Part shown: positions 56,120-64,000 of the stretch, in pieces | How positions within the stretch are numbered: position 1 is the stretch's first letter | Layout of the letters: the number at the start of each line of letters is the position of its first letter | Assembly: GCA_946999045.1 (NCBI GenBank) | Contig: CAMQBR010000009.1 | Coordinates: forward strand, 1-64,000 | Reading direction: 5' to 3' | DNA: 64,000 nucleotides | DNA from: an uncultured Prevotella sp. | GTDB taxonomy: Bacteria; Bacteroidota; Bacteroidia; Bacteroidales; Bacteroidaceae | Made by a program: the position numbers and the translations under genes | The notes under the pieces: generated by a model | What the model saw: the letters and a program-made list of their open reading frames with translations, nothing else | Told to the model about the DNA's origin: nothing | Databases searched by the model: none

Positions 56120-57382
56120 ATGGAATTAAAAAGAGTAGTAGTAACAGGACTTGGCGCCGTTACACCTATTGGTAATACTCATGAAGAAACATGGAAAAGC
56201 CTGATAGAAGGTAAGAGTGGTGCTGCTCCTATTACTTTATTTGACGCTTCTAAATTCAAGACACAATTTGCTTGCGAGGTAAAAGAACTTAATGTTAATG
56301 AGTATATTGACCGCAAAACCGCTCGCAAGTTAGACCGATACACACTGTTAGCTATGATTTCCGCTATACAGGGCGTAAAAGATGCTGAACTTGATTTAGA
56401 GAAAGAAGATAAAAATCGTATTGGTGTTATTTATGGCGTTGGTATTGGTGGTATAAAAACCTTTGAGGAAGAAGTAATGTACTATGGGCAACATCAAGAA
56501 GAAGGACCCAAATTTAGTCCGTTCTTTATTCCAAAGATGATTGCCGATATTGCAGCAGGACAAATTTCCATTCACTTTGGGTTCCATGGCCCTAACTATG
56601 CTACAACCAGTGCATGCGCTTCATCAAGTACCGCTTTGTCTAATGCATTCAACCAAATACGTTTAGGTAAAGCTAACATCATTGTAGCAGGTGGAGCCGA
56701 AGCTGCCATCTGTGCCAGTGGCATTGGTGGATTTAACGCCATGCACGCTTTATCTACTCGCAACGATGACCCTGAGCACGCATCACGACCATTTAGCGCA
56801 TCACGCGATGGATTTGTTATGGGAGAAGGTGCAGGTTGTTTAATTCTTGAAGAATTAGAACATGCCAAAGCTCGTGGAGCTAAAATCTATGCAGAAATGG
56901 TAGGCGAGGGAGCAAGCGCAGATGCATACCATATCACTGCCAGTCATCCTGAAGGGTTAGGTGCAAAACTTGTAATGAGCGAAGCATTAAAAGATGCAGG
57001 CTTAAACGTAGAAGATGTCGACTATATCAACGTTCATGGTACATCTACTCCTGTAGGAGATATTTCTGAAGTAAAAGCCATTAAAGAGCTCTTTGGTAAC
57101 CATGCTTACAAAGTAAACATCAGTTCTACAAAGAGTATGACAGGCCACTTGCTTGGTGCAGCTGGAGCTGTAGAGGCTATGGCATGTGTATTGGCTATAA
57201 AAAATGACATTATACCTCCTACCATCAATCATAATAACGATGATAAGGATGAGCAGATAGATTACAATATGAACTTTACATTTAATAAAGCACAAAAGCG
57301 CAAAGTATGCGTCGCATTGAGTAACACCTTTGGTTTTGGTGGACACAATGCTTGTGTCGTATTCAAGAAGTATGCTGAATAA
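56120..57382 (+). CDS. fabF: Beta-ketoacyl-ACP synthase II
   Basis: A 420-residue thiolase-fold condensing enzyme extending acyl-ACP with malonyl-ACP. The nucleophile is Cys166 in TTSACASSS. The two catalytic His are in NVHGTSTPVGD and STKSMTGHLLGAAG. The length is standard. It uses AcpP encoded upstream but is separated from it by a terminator and a repeat. It overlaps rnc by 11 bases at its 3' end. Confidence 0.97.
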   Translation: MELKRVVVTGLGAVTPIGNTHEETWKSLIEGKSGAAPITLFDASKFKTQFACEVKELNVNEYIDRKTARKLDRYTLLAMISAIQGVKDAELDLEKEDKNRIGVIYGVGIGGIKTFEEEVMYYGQHQEEGPKFSPFFIPKMIADIAAGQISIHFGFHGPNYATTSACASSSTALSNAFNQIRLGKANIIVAGGAEAAICASGIGGFNAMHALSTRNDDPEHASRPFSASRDGFVMGEGAGCLILEELEHAKARGAKIYAEMVGEGASADAYHITASHPEGLGAKLVMSEALKDAGLNVEDVDYINVHGTSTPVGDISEVKAIKELFGNHAYKVNISSTKSMTGHLLGAAGAVEAMACVLAIKNDIIPPTINHNNDDKDEQIDYNMNFTFNKAQKRKVCVALSNTFGFGGHNACVVFKKYAE

Positions 57383-58427
57383 TATCATTGATAGAATAAA
57401 GCTCCCCTTCCGTAAGGAAAGGGAGCTTTATTCATCTCTATACCAAATTATAGGTTTTTATCCACGCAACATCTGTTATTACAAGTTGGCATTAATGCAC
57501 AAAAGCGTTATGCACCGTAACGCTAAAGGAAAACCTGTAAACAACGAGCGATTAGAGTTCTTGGGCGATGCCGTACTCGATGCTATTGTAGGACATATTG
57601 TGTACGAACATTTCCCCGGAAAACGTGAAGGCTTCTTAACAAATACACGTAGCAAACTGGTTCAACGTAGCACTCTTAACAAGTTAGCTCAACAAATGGG
57701 CATTTGCAAACTTATTCTTAGTAGTGGGCGTAGCTCCTCTCATAACAGCTACATGGGCGGCAATGCCTTTGAGGCTTTGGTAGGAGCTATGTATCTTGAC
57801 CGTGGATACGATGCCTGTATGCACTTCATGAAAAATCGTATTTTAAGCGAAATGCTTAATATTGATAAGGTAGCATACAAGGAAGTTAACTTTAAAAGCA
57901 AACTCATTGAGTGGAGTCAGAAGAATAGAGTTAAGTTAGAGTTTAAGTTACTCTATCAAAAAAAAGACGAAAATGGAAACCCTGTTTTCCAATATGGTGT
58001 TGTATTAGAAGGGGTACAAGGTTGTCAGGGAGAAGGATTTAGCAAAAAAGAGAGCCAACAACTGGCAAGCAAACTTACATTAGAGCTTCTTCGGCGTCAA
58101 CCTCAGTTCATAGATAAGGTTTTTCAAGCAAAAACTAATCGTACCAAAATGGAAGAAGAACCTGTAGTATTTGTTCCTGATACTCGTACAAACGATGAGT
58201 TTATAACAGCTGCTACTCATGACAAAATAGAAGAAAAGCACGAATCTCCTTTTCAAGAAGAGGTTTTTCAGGAAAACTATTCACCACAAAACACAGCTGC
58301 AAAAGCTAATTCTTCTATAGAAAAAGAGATAGACAATCTCTTTTTGGATGATGTTAAAACAAAACAGCTTACACGCGAAGAGATTATAGAACGTGCCGAG
58401 CAAGCCGCCTTTGCAGAAGAAGAGTAA
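57372..58427 (+). CDS. rnc: Ribonuclease III
   Basis: A 351-residue double-strand-specific endoribonuclease that processes rRNA precursors and structured mRNAs. The RNase III signature NERLEFLGDAVLDAIVG is followed by a second acidic site region GNAFEALVGAMYLDRGY. A dsRNA-binding domain spans about residues 175-245 (FKSKLIEWSQKNRVKLEFKL onward). A ~100-residue acidic C-terminal extension rich in Glu/Lys follows, longer than in E. coli Rnc (226 residues). ATG 57372 (MLNNIIDRIKLPFRK) is the family-like start and overlaps the fabF stop. The first codons fold into a strong hairpin (57395-57432). Confidence 0.95.
   Translation: MLNNIIDRIKLPFRKERELYSSLYQIIGFYPRNICYYKLALMHKSVMHRNAKGKPVNNERLEFLGDAVLDAIVGHIVYEHFPGKREGFLTNTRSKLVQRSTLNKLAQQMGICKLILSSGRSSSHNSYMGGNAFEALVGAMYLDRGYDACMHFMKNRILSEMLNIDKVAYKEVNFKSKLIEWSQKNRVKLEFKLLYQKKDENGNPVFQYGVVLEGVQGCQGEGFSKKESQQLASKLTLELLRRQPQFIDKVFQAKTNRTKMEEEPVVFVPDTRTNDEFITAATHDKIEEKHESPFQEEVFQENYSPQNTAAKANSSIEKEIDNLFLDDVKTKQLTREEIIERAEQAAFAEEE
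57395..57432 (+). promoter_or_regulatory. hairpin within the first codons of rnc
   Basis: AATAAAGCTCCCCTTCC (57395-57411) and GGAAAGGGAGCTTTATT (57416-57432) pair over 17 positions with one mismatch around a GTAA loop, just 13 bases after the fabF stop. It codes for DRIKLPFRKERELYS. It could be an RNase III target for autoregulation or a relic terminator. Confidence 0.7.
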
Positions 58428-58457
58428 CAAAGAAAAAGGCTGATACAAAAAAATACT

Positions 58458-58503
58458 TACCACCGTGTGTATCTATATACTATACACGGTGGTATTTTTT
58501 TTT
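58458..58503 (+). terminator. rnc terminator
   Basis: TACCACCGTGT (58458-58468) pairs with ACACGGTGGTA (58484-58494), followed by nine T residues. Confidence 0.88.
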
Positions 58504-58621
58504 CGGAAGTTCTATTAAGAAATGCAACTTTAGGAAATAAATAAAAAAAATACCGCAAAAGATACTTTCCCCAAAAAGAGGGAGTATTCCTCTCTTTCTA
58601 TCAAATTTATAAATAAAAATA

Positions 58622-58653
58622 TTTGATTAAAATAATTATATTTTTTACCTTTG
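58622..58653 (+). promoter_or_regulatory. promoter of the 58.7-kb surface-protein gene
   Basis: TTTG (58622-58625), a 20-base spacer and TACCTTTG (58646-58653). Confidence 0.75.
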
Positions 58654-58694
58654 CAGCTCTTTAATGTTTCAAATAATAACTAAAATGACAGAAT

Positions 58695-60023
58695 ATGAAA
58701 ATTATTTTTACTTTATTAGTCCTGTGTGGACTATGCCTTAACACGAATGCTCAGGAATTAAAAAACAAGATTGTTCTTTCTATTGCTCCCAAAGCTACCA
58801 ACGTACAATTTACTGTCAAACTTGATGGCGCAAATAAATATACTGTCAATTTCGGTGAGGGCGAAGGTATAAAGACATTCGAAAAAGCTGCTGGCGAATT
58901 TATTGATACAAAATATACTTTTAAAACAACAAAAGCCCAACAACGCGAAATTACTATCAATGCTGCTCATGTTGTAACATTGCGTGTTACAAACAGTAAC
59001 GCCATTAATGGTATTAAAGAAATTGTTTCAGATAAAATAAAAGACTTAGGCTTTACAAGTACAAAACTTGATGCTTACTCATCATTAAACCTTTCTCAAT
59101 GCCCTAACCTAGTTAATGCTGTTTTCATTGGCTCAAACCTCGAAATAGTAAAGCTACCAGTTGGTAAAACTCTTGAAAGCATTCAAGTTAGTGCTGCATG
59201 GAATGGCGAAAAGAAATCTCTTAAAGAAATTAATCTTAGCGATGCCGAAGGTCTAAAATCTATTCTTATTACCGATGCCGTGATAAAAGAAGTTGACCTT
59301 ACAAAGCAGCCTAACATTGAAACACTCTGCATTTACAATCCTAACAAAATAGGGTTACGTGTGCTAAAGGGGGCTAAGGCTATGACCAAAATTACTCGCC
59401 TAAACTTAAATGGTAACAATTTGGGATACGACCAGATACCTGCAAAGGTGGTTGAAGAAATTCCTCTCGAGCAGTTCCTGTATAAGCAAACATTCTATTA
59501 TCTTGCAAAAGATAAAATAAGCGGTACTACACTCGATTTGAATCATTTATTAACATCAAAAGGTATTGATAATAAACCACACCCTACAGAATTTTTGTTC
59601 ATTTGGAAAACAGAAGATAAAAATGCAACGTGGACTAATGTGCCTGATAAAAATATTACTATCAAAAACGGAAAGTACACTTTCGACCCAACTCCATTAA
59701 ATACTAACAAGTTTATTGTGGCTATTAAGATGAGAAATGCTGGATTTCCCGATGTAAGCAAAAAAGAATGGTATCAAAGCTATAATATTCACCTCGTAAA
59801 AGGTACTACTAATGGTATTTCAACAATCGCTACAAAGGGTGGTGTCAACTTTAATGTTACTGCTGCTGGTGTACAACTCTATGCTGATACCACAACGCTT
59901 ATTCGCATTTACAATGTGAATGGGCAAAAAATATGGGAAGGCGTTGCTCCTGCCTATGTACCTTTACAAAAAGGTATGTACATTCTTAGTACTGCAAATG
60001 GCAATGTTAAATTTGTAAAGTAA
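58695..60023 (+). CDS. Secreted LRR-like protein with probable type IX secretion C-terminal domain
   Basis: A 442-residue exported protein, signal peptide MKIIFTLLVLCGLCLNTNAQ. The middle (residues about 85-235) has leucine-rich-repeat-like text: LNLSQCPNLVNAVFIGSNLE, LKEINLSDAEGLKSILITD, VDLTKQPNIETLCIYN and ITRLNLNGNNL. The last ~70 residues (GVNFNVTAAGVQLYADTTTLIRIYNVNGQKIW ... LQKGMYILSTANGNVKFVK, split for length) have the beta-strand layout of a T9SS type A sorting domain, ending in a Lys. It would be exported by the T9SS and attached to the surface or released. No enzymatic motif is visible. It has its own promoter and terminator. Confidence 0.75.
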   Translation: MKIIFTLLVLCGLCLNTNAQELKNKIVLSIAPKATNVQFTVKLDGANKYTVNFGEGEGIKTFEKAAGEFIDTKYTFKTTKAQQREITINAAHVVTLRVTNSNAINGIKEIVSDKIKDLGFTSTKLDAYSSLNLSQCPNLVNAVFIGSNLEIVKLPVGKTLESIQVSAAWNGEKKSLKEINLSDAEGLKSILITDAVIKEVDLTKQPNIETLCIYNPNKIGLRVLKGAKAMTKITRLNLNGNNLGYDQIPAKVVEEIPLEQFLYKQTFYYLAKDKISGTTLDLNHLLTSKGIDNKPHPTEFLFIWKTEDKNATWTNVPDKNITIKNGKYTFDPTPLNTNKFIVAIKMRNAGFPDVSKKEWYQSYNIHLVKGTTNGISTIATKGGVNFNVTAAGVQLYADTTTLIRIYNVNGQKIWEGVAPAYVPLQKGMYILSTANGNVKFVK

Positions 60024-60075
60024 AAACAAGTAAAACATTATCCTCATTTTATAAAACCGCTCATAAACATATAAA

Positions 60076-60124
60076 AAAAGTTGGAATGTGAATAAAAAAA
60101 AGTCCACACTCCAACTTTTTTTAT
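60076..60124 (+). terminator. terminator of the LRR-like gene
   Basis: AAAAGTTGGAATGTG (60076-60090) pairs with CACACTCCAACTTTT, followed by more T. Confidence 0.8.
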
Positions 60125-60159
60125 GCTTCTATTTTTTTAGTCTTAAGTTATCCTAACCT

Positions 60160-60235
60160 GTATAAGTTTACCTCAAAAAAAACAAGCACCATAACCTAAC
60201 AACAAAACTATTTTACAGAACCTGCCTACCCACTT
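60160..60235. repeat. eroded TIR-repeat half copy
   Basis: A right-type end with mismatches (ACTATTTTACAGAACCTGCC) is preceded by the short family phrase TTACCTCAAAAAAAAC. The left end is not found. The rest of 60125-60393 is AT-rich without a gene. Confidence 0.4.
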
Positions 60236-60393
60236 ATTTCTTTTCTAAAAACTTTTTTTCAAGGTAAAATATATGATATTTGAATATCTATAGGTCCTTT
60301 CTAAAATAATTTAAATACCCCCCCCTTAATTAAGCAAAAAAGATAACAAATATCTTAAATATACATAATTTACAGGGGGAGGTAAGCAACAAT

Positions 60394-60425
60394 TTTGCTT
60401 GTTTACAAAAAAAGCATTACCTTTG
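60394..60425 (+). promoter_or_regulatory. promoter of the small peptide-fimbrillin operon
   Basis: TTTG (60394-60397), a 20-base spacer and TACCTTTG (60418-60425). A purine-rich AAAGAAAGGAAA lies just before the ATG at 60487. Confidence 0.75.
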
Positions 60426-60486
60426 AATTTCAAATAGTTATTCAAGTTTTTTACCCACATAAGGCAAAAAAAAAGAAAGGAAAATA

Positions 60487-60705
60487 ATGAAACGAATGTA
60501 CGAAAAGCCAGTAGCTGAAGTAATAAAAATGTACGACAATATGCAAATGATTTGCGGCTCCCCAGGGTTTCAAATCAAAACAGATAACATAGAAATAGAT
60601 ACGTGGGATAACCCAGACGAAATAGACGCAGAAGGAACGTCAGATGACAATATTAGTGATGACGAGTCAACATGGCCCGACTGGCCACCAACACCACACA
60701 AGTAA
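60487..60705 (+). CDS. Small acidic peptide, unknown function (MKR-Y-x-KP family)
   Basis: A 72-residue protein starting MKRMYEKPVAEVIKMYDNMQ, then MICGSPGFQ, a strongly acidic stretch (IDTWDNPDEIDAEGTSDDN) and a proline/tryptophan-rich end WPDWPPTPHK. Small proteins with the same Y-x-KP-x-x-E-V opening and a Cys-Gly-Ser or Ala-Gly-Ser word around residue 23 are frequent in Prevotella; no function is known to me. It has no signal peptide or TM. The strong promoter just upstream and the fimbrillin gene 55 bases downstream make it a real gene. A peptide precursor cut after GS is conceivable but unproven. Confidence 0.65.
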   Translation: MKRMYEKPVAEVIKMYDNMQMICGSPGFQIKTDNIEIDTWDNPDEIDAEGTSDDNISDDESTWPDWPPTPHK

Positions 60706-60760
60706 AAAGTCAGCCTATCTTTTTCTAAACATATATTTTATAACAAAACATAATAACGCA

Positions 60761-62350
60761 ATGAAAAAACTTTTTTATAACTGTAAGGCCATCAGTGCTG
60801 CCTTTACATTGTGTTTGGCAGCCATTATTACAACGTCTTGCTCTCAAGACCTTGAAGAGGGCAAAGTTCAGACCGACAACAACCCAGCAGCGCTTAACGT
60901 GGTAAAACTAAACTTCACCACCAGTGCCTTAACACGGGGTACCATGTACGATGATATAGCGCAAATGCCCAACGACGCTACCTTTGGCGTATATGGCTAT
61001 GGGCACAAAGATGGTGAAACTACTCCCAACGACGCCAACTTCATCAACAACGGTAGTGCAAAGAAAAAAGACGGTAAATATATAGTGCATGTAAGCGGCA
61101 AGGTGGCAAAATACAAGACAGACATGCCGAAGGTGCAGCTCGCCGCCGTATACCCTCAACTAAACAATGATAATAAGTTTACAAAAACAGGCGCAAACAC
61201 CTATACCTTTACCTACTCCCTGCAAGGAGACATGGCACAGCAGAAAGACTTGATGATAGGGCAGACGGAGGAGTTTGAGATAAATGACCAGAACTCTACC
61301 GAAAAAGAAATAAACAGCGGAAAGACCATAACCATGCACCATGCCCTTACAGCCATCAACTTCGCCATTGGCGACCGCGTACCTACGGGTTACACCATAG
61401 AGCGCATTTACCTAAGAGGGCTGTACACAAAAGGCACATGCAAGGTAGACTTGTCTAAAAACAACGATGCCGAACGCTTTACATGGACTCCCCTTGGCGA
61501 TAAAGATAAAAAAGAAAACTATGTTGGTATTAAGCTCAACAAGGTAAGCACTACACAGATAAACAGAACCCCATTTACTGGACTAAAAAATACAGACGGC
61601 AAGTACGATAACCTTACCATCTTCATAATACCACAAAAGCTAACCTCTGACGCTGTCGCTGAGGTGTATTTGAAGAAAGATGCTACAACAATATATAAGG
61701 ATGAAAACGGCAAATCTCATGAGATTACTAAGGACGCAGAAAAAAGAGCAAATGCAAAAAAGATAATTGTTTACCTCCAACCCAAGAATAAGACTGAAAG
61801 AGATGACAAAAACATTGAATTTAAAGCTGGGCAACAGAAAAGATATTATATAAATACTAAAAACAGTGATGGTATTACATATTCTATAAAGAAAATCGGT
61901 AATGTAATACAGAAAGACAATTCAATAGTTGTAAATGTAGAATGCTATAGATATTCATTTATTATTAGAGAAGGGAAAATTGATGCGTATATTTTTAAAG
62001 CACCTCAGAAATTTAGCATACAAAAAATAACGTATAAGACATATAAAAAGAAAGCAACTGCAAAGGGAGAAGCAATGATAGAACAAGGACCTAACAGTTT
62101 CATAAAAGACTGGAATGTTACCTACCCTGAAAGAGGAGATAGTACAAAAGTCTCTTTAACATTAACTTTAGACCCTAAAAAAGCTCCAAAGGTAAAAGAA
62201 AGATATAAAAAGAAAGAAGATACCCAAGCAGAACATACTTTAGGTTCATCAAAAGACGATTGCATCCTTATATATTTAGTTGCTGATGGTTCTAAAGAAT
62301 CAAAATATATAACTTGTTATTTGAAACCAAAAGCCAAAAAATCCAAATAG
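60761..62350 (+). CDS. Fimbrillin-family (Mfa-like) lipoprotein
   Basis: A 529-residue lipoprotein with signal peptide and lipobox IITTSC. The N-terminal half follows the fimbrillin/Mfa-like pattern: ALTRGTMYDDIAQMPNDATFGVYGYG, DLMIGQTEEFEI and TMHHALTAINFAIGDRVPTGY. Such proteins are secreted as lipoproteins, cleaved and polymerised into type V pili, or act as anchors/tips. From about 61640 onward the DNA becomes distinctly more AT-rich and the protein lysine-rich (VYLKKDATTIYKDENG onward), unlike the first half. ATG 60761 begins the signal peptide; the upstream in-frame start at 60644 overlaps the small peptide gene and is rejected. Confidence 0.8.
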   Translation: MKKLFYNCKAISAAFTLCLAAIITTSCSQDLEEGKVQTDNNPAALNVVKLNFTTSALTRGTMYDDIAQMPNDATFGVYGYGHKDGETTPNDANFINNGSAKKKDGKYIVHVSGKVAKYKTDMPKVQLAAVYPQLNNDNKFTKTGANTYTFTYSLQGDMAQQKDLMIGQTEEFEINDQNSTEKEINSGKTITMHHALTAINFAIGDRVPTGYTIERIYLRGLYTKGTCKVDLSKNNDAERFTWTPLGDKDKKENYVGIKLNKVSTTQINRTPFTGLKNTDGKYDNLTIFIIPQKLTSDAVAEVYLKKDATTIYKDENGKSHEITKDAEKRANAKKIIVYLQPKNKTERDDKNIEFKAGQQKRYYINTKNSDGITYSIKKIGNVIQKDNSIVVNVECYRYSFIIREGKIDAYIFKAPQKFSIQKITYKTYKKKATAKGEAMIEQGPNSFIKDWNVTYPERGDSTKVSLTLTLDPKKAPKVKERYKKKEDTQAEHTLGSSKDDCILIYLVADGSKESKYITCYLKPKAKKSK

Positions 62351-62385
62351 CTGCCATAAGATAGCTACCAAGCGGTAAAAAGAGC

Positions 62386-62429
62386 AAGCGCAACGCCACG
62401 TAATGATATACGCGGGGCGTTGCGCTTTA
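62386..62429 (+). terminator. terminator of the fimbrillin gene
   Basis: AAGCGCAACGCC (62386-62397) pairs with GGCGTTGCGCTT (62416-62427), followed by TACTTTT. Confidence 0.8.
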
Positions 62430-62534
62430 CTTTTGGTTGCTTTATATTGCTTGTGTGCCTTGTTTACGTCGTTTCGTTGTTATTTTTTCTACGCTACTTT
62501 AACCAACACAACATACATTATTTTTTTATTAACA

Positions 62535-62662
62535 CAGGGTTCTATAAATTACCATTGTATATAGTGGTGGGCTAAGGTTGGCTCTACCAATTAGCCTTAT
62601 AGCATAAAAAAAAGAGCAGCTGCTGCCAAAACATAATAAAGGGGGCGGTTCTACAAGTTTTT
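62535..62662. repeat. two TIR-repeat left-type ends with eroded interior
   Basis: GGGTTCTATAAATTACCA at 62537-62554 and GGGGGCGGTTCTACAAGTT at 62642-62660 have the same orientation. Between them are a family-like phrase (TTGTATATAGTGG) and a short dyad. This is probably a truncated copy followed by a solo end. Confidence 0.6.
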
Positions 62663-62676
62663 TTTACCGTGCTTTT

Positions 62677-63225
62677 TTATCTCATAGCCCAGTATGTACC
62701 ACCATTTGCAGCCATACGCACTTTATACAGTCCAGCCTGATTCATAGCAACGTTCATCTGCTTGCCATTTGGCAATGTAACACAAGCAGTACCATTACCA
62801 TTAATACGAAACAGCTCTATTTGCTTGCCATTAACTACTTGTAACCACGAATTATCTTTTTTGTTATAAATAAATAAGGTTTTTTCGCCAAGCTGATTTG
62901 TTATTTCGTAACCATTCTTTAAGGTCTTCACAGCATAATACTTACCGTCTTGCCCCATAACCTGCTTTGTTTTTCCAACATTAGCCAATGGGTTATCGCC
63001 TGTCCAAAACTCAATAGCATTAAGCACAAAAAGGTCTGCTCCCGAGCAAATACTATATACAGGAGTACAAATAATAAATATTAGCTCATTTAAGAACTTG
63101 CTATCTGTAGCCTCTTTATTCCAGCTTAACACTGTATTAAACAAGCTAAAGCTTCCTACACACGAGGTTGTCATTAAAGTAGCGGCCAGCAACACTGTTG
63201 CTACTGTCATTATTTGTTTCTTCAT
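62677..63225 (-). CDS. DUF3332 lipoprotein
   Basis: A 182-residue lipoprotein with lipobox MTTSC (Cys22), matching DUF3332: SFSLFNTVLSWNKEATDSKF, ICTPVYSICSGADLFVLNAIEFWTG, then a beta-rich C-terminal half with two similar strands (LFIYNKKDNSWLQVVNG; ACVTLPNGKQMNVAMNQAG). The function is unknown. It follows the WbqC gene by 51 bases on the same strand and may be co-transcribed. A TIR end lies just downstream of its stop. Confidence 0.85.
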   Translation of the reverse strand: MKKQIMTVATVLLAATLMTTSCVGSFSLFNTVLSWNKEATDSKFLNELIFIICTPVYSICSGADLFVLNAIEFWTGDNPLANVGKTKQVMGQDGKYYAVKTLKNGYEITNQLGEKTLFIYNKKDNSWLQVVNGKQIELFRINGNGTACVTLPNGKQMNVAMNQAGLYKVRMAANGGTYWAMR

Positions 63226-63276
63226 CTTTTTATTTTTAGTTATTAAAACAATACTACTGTTTTTTCTCTCTTTTTA

Positions 63277-63903
63277 TTACAAATACCAAACAGCCTCATT
63301 ACCCTCGTTCATTAGCAAATCTAATATGCTAAGATTAGGTATAAACTTGTACTTAGCATTGTATACTTGATAATACTTTTTAGGCTTAAAATTAGTATCA
63401 AGCTGCCAATGCTTGGGGCTAATTACGTCTCTTAGGTCAATTACTTGTGGCATCTGCTGTATATAATCTTCATGAGTAATATATTGTTTTGTTTCTTTTA
63501 TGTGGGGCTGAATATCTAACAGCTCACACATCTTCATTGTAATAGCAATATTAAAATCGTATAAAAATACCCACTTCTTGGTAAAAAACGGCTTAATATC
63601 ATCGGCATAATACTCAAAAAACGCACTCTCACCGTATGCCGAGCACAATGCGTTCCAGTGTATGTGTCGCCAATTGCCATGATCGCTAATACGTACATCG
63701 CGCATCAAACACTTCTTACCCTCAAACTTTTCTACAGGAATACTTAACACTTGTACGCCCTGCGTAGTAGCAATATTACATCTGTTGCGATACGTTTGTT
63801 TAATGTAATGGTCATTGCATTCTATATAGCACTCTTTATATCGGTTTAATTTTTGATACCACTGAATGGGAGCAAAATATGCAGATGTAAGAAGCGGCAA
63901 CAT
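63277..63903 (-). CDS. WbqC-family protein
   Basis: A 208-residue protein of the WbqC family: LLTSAYFAPIQWYQKLNRYKECYIE at the N-terminus, followed by YRNRCNIATTQGVQVLSIPVEK and DHGNWRHIHWNALCSAYGESAFFEYY, ending with SILDLLMNEGNEAVWYL. Some members are linked to O-antigen aminosugar synthesis, but in Bacteroidetes the gene usually sits beside signal peptidase I genes. No signal peptide; cytoplasmic. Upstream genes of its operon, if any, are beyond the window. The remaining 63904-64000 shows no gene. Confidence 0.87.
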   Translation of the reverse strand: MLPLLTSAYFAPIQWYQKLNRYKECYIECNDHYIKQTYRNRCNIATTQGVQVLSIPVEKFEGKKCLMRDVRISDHGNWRHIHWNALCSAYGESAFFEYYADDIKPFFTKKWVFLYDFNIAITMKMCELLDIQPHIKETKQYITHEDYIQQMPQVIDLRDVISPKHWQLDTNFKPKKYYQVYNAKYKFIPNLSILDLLMNEGNEAVWYL

Positions 63904-64000
63904 TTTTTGTAGTTTTATTAAGTTTACGAGTTAATAAAAAATCATCCTATCATTCTATACTATAAAGTATAGGGTAACTTAAGGTGTGGGGTAAAAAAAA

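Overview
The window reads as chromosomal DNA of a low-GC member of the Bacteroidales, most likely Prevotellaceae. The signs are: SusC/SusD pairs, a type III glutamine synthetase, a PEP carboxykinase/aspartase metabolism, DUF4302, DUF4254, DUF3332 and fimbrillin-type lipoproteins, a probable type IX secretion C-terminus, and many promoters of the Bacteroidetes form TTTG-N19/20-TAnnTTTG. No phage, plasmid or CRISPR locus was seen. The species assignment is an inference from gene content only.

Layout. 0.1-1.4 kb: an MFS sugar transporter whose start codon lies inside 7-bp repeats. 2.0-4.4 kb: the ahpC/ahpF peroxide-reduction pair. 5.4-12.4 kb: a SusC-SusD-metallopeptidase-DUF4302 locus that looks like an outer-membrane uptake system for peptides or protein-bound nutrients. 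12.4-13.5 kb: a MITE-like repeat and an IS66 transposase relic. 13.8-16.1 kb: a PiT phosphate transporter. 16.5-26.9 kb: mixed metabolism (a small membrane protein, sulfatase, ABM monooxygenase, pckA, upp, aspA, a PafA-like phosphatase, a WG-repeat protein, dps). 28-29 kb: a C1-family cysteine peptidase lipoprotein. 29.4-38.4 kb: a starch/maltodextrin degradation cluster (malQ, GH97 susB, pullulanase, cyclomaltodextrinase-like GH13). 38.6-40.8 kb: two glycosyltransferases. 40.9-42.4 kb: a gene-free region with two probable small RNAs and a large palindrome carrying a 4 x 22-bp array. 42.5-49 kb: an EamA transporter, 2-oxoacid:ferredoxin oxidoreductase (korAB) and glnN. 49.4-55.2 kb: DUF4254-GT9, tRNA-Leu(CAA), an AspT-like exchanger and an LTA-synthase-like protein that has lost its catalytic residues. 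55.5-58.4 kb: acpP, fabF, rnc. 58.7-63.9 kb: surface and lipoprotein genes (a probable T9SS cargo protein, a small acidic peptide, a fimbrillin-like lipoprotein, DUF3332, WbqC).

The genes fit a saccharolytic and proteolytic anaerobe. Malto-oligosaccharides are cleaved by the GH13/GH97/GH77 set. The organism has an ammonia and amino-acid economy (aspA, glnN, korAB, pckA) and oxygen/iron defence (ahpCF, dps).

The most unusual content is non-coding. A dispersed family of about 80-265 bp repeats has ends reading GGCGGTTCTATAAATTA, occurs more than ten times, carries Bacteroidetes -7 boxes at one end and abuts several stop codons. There are also two promoter-plus-terminator small-RNA candidates, the palindromic 22-bp array, and a hairpin inside the first codons of rnc.
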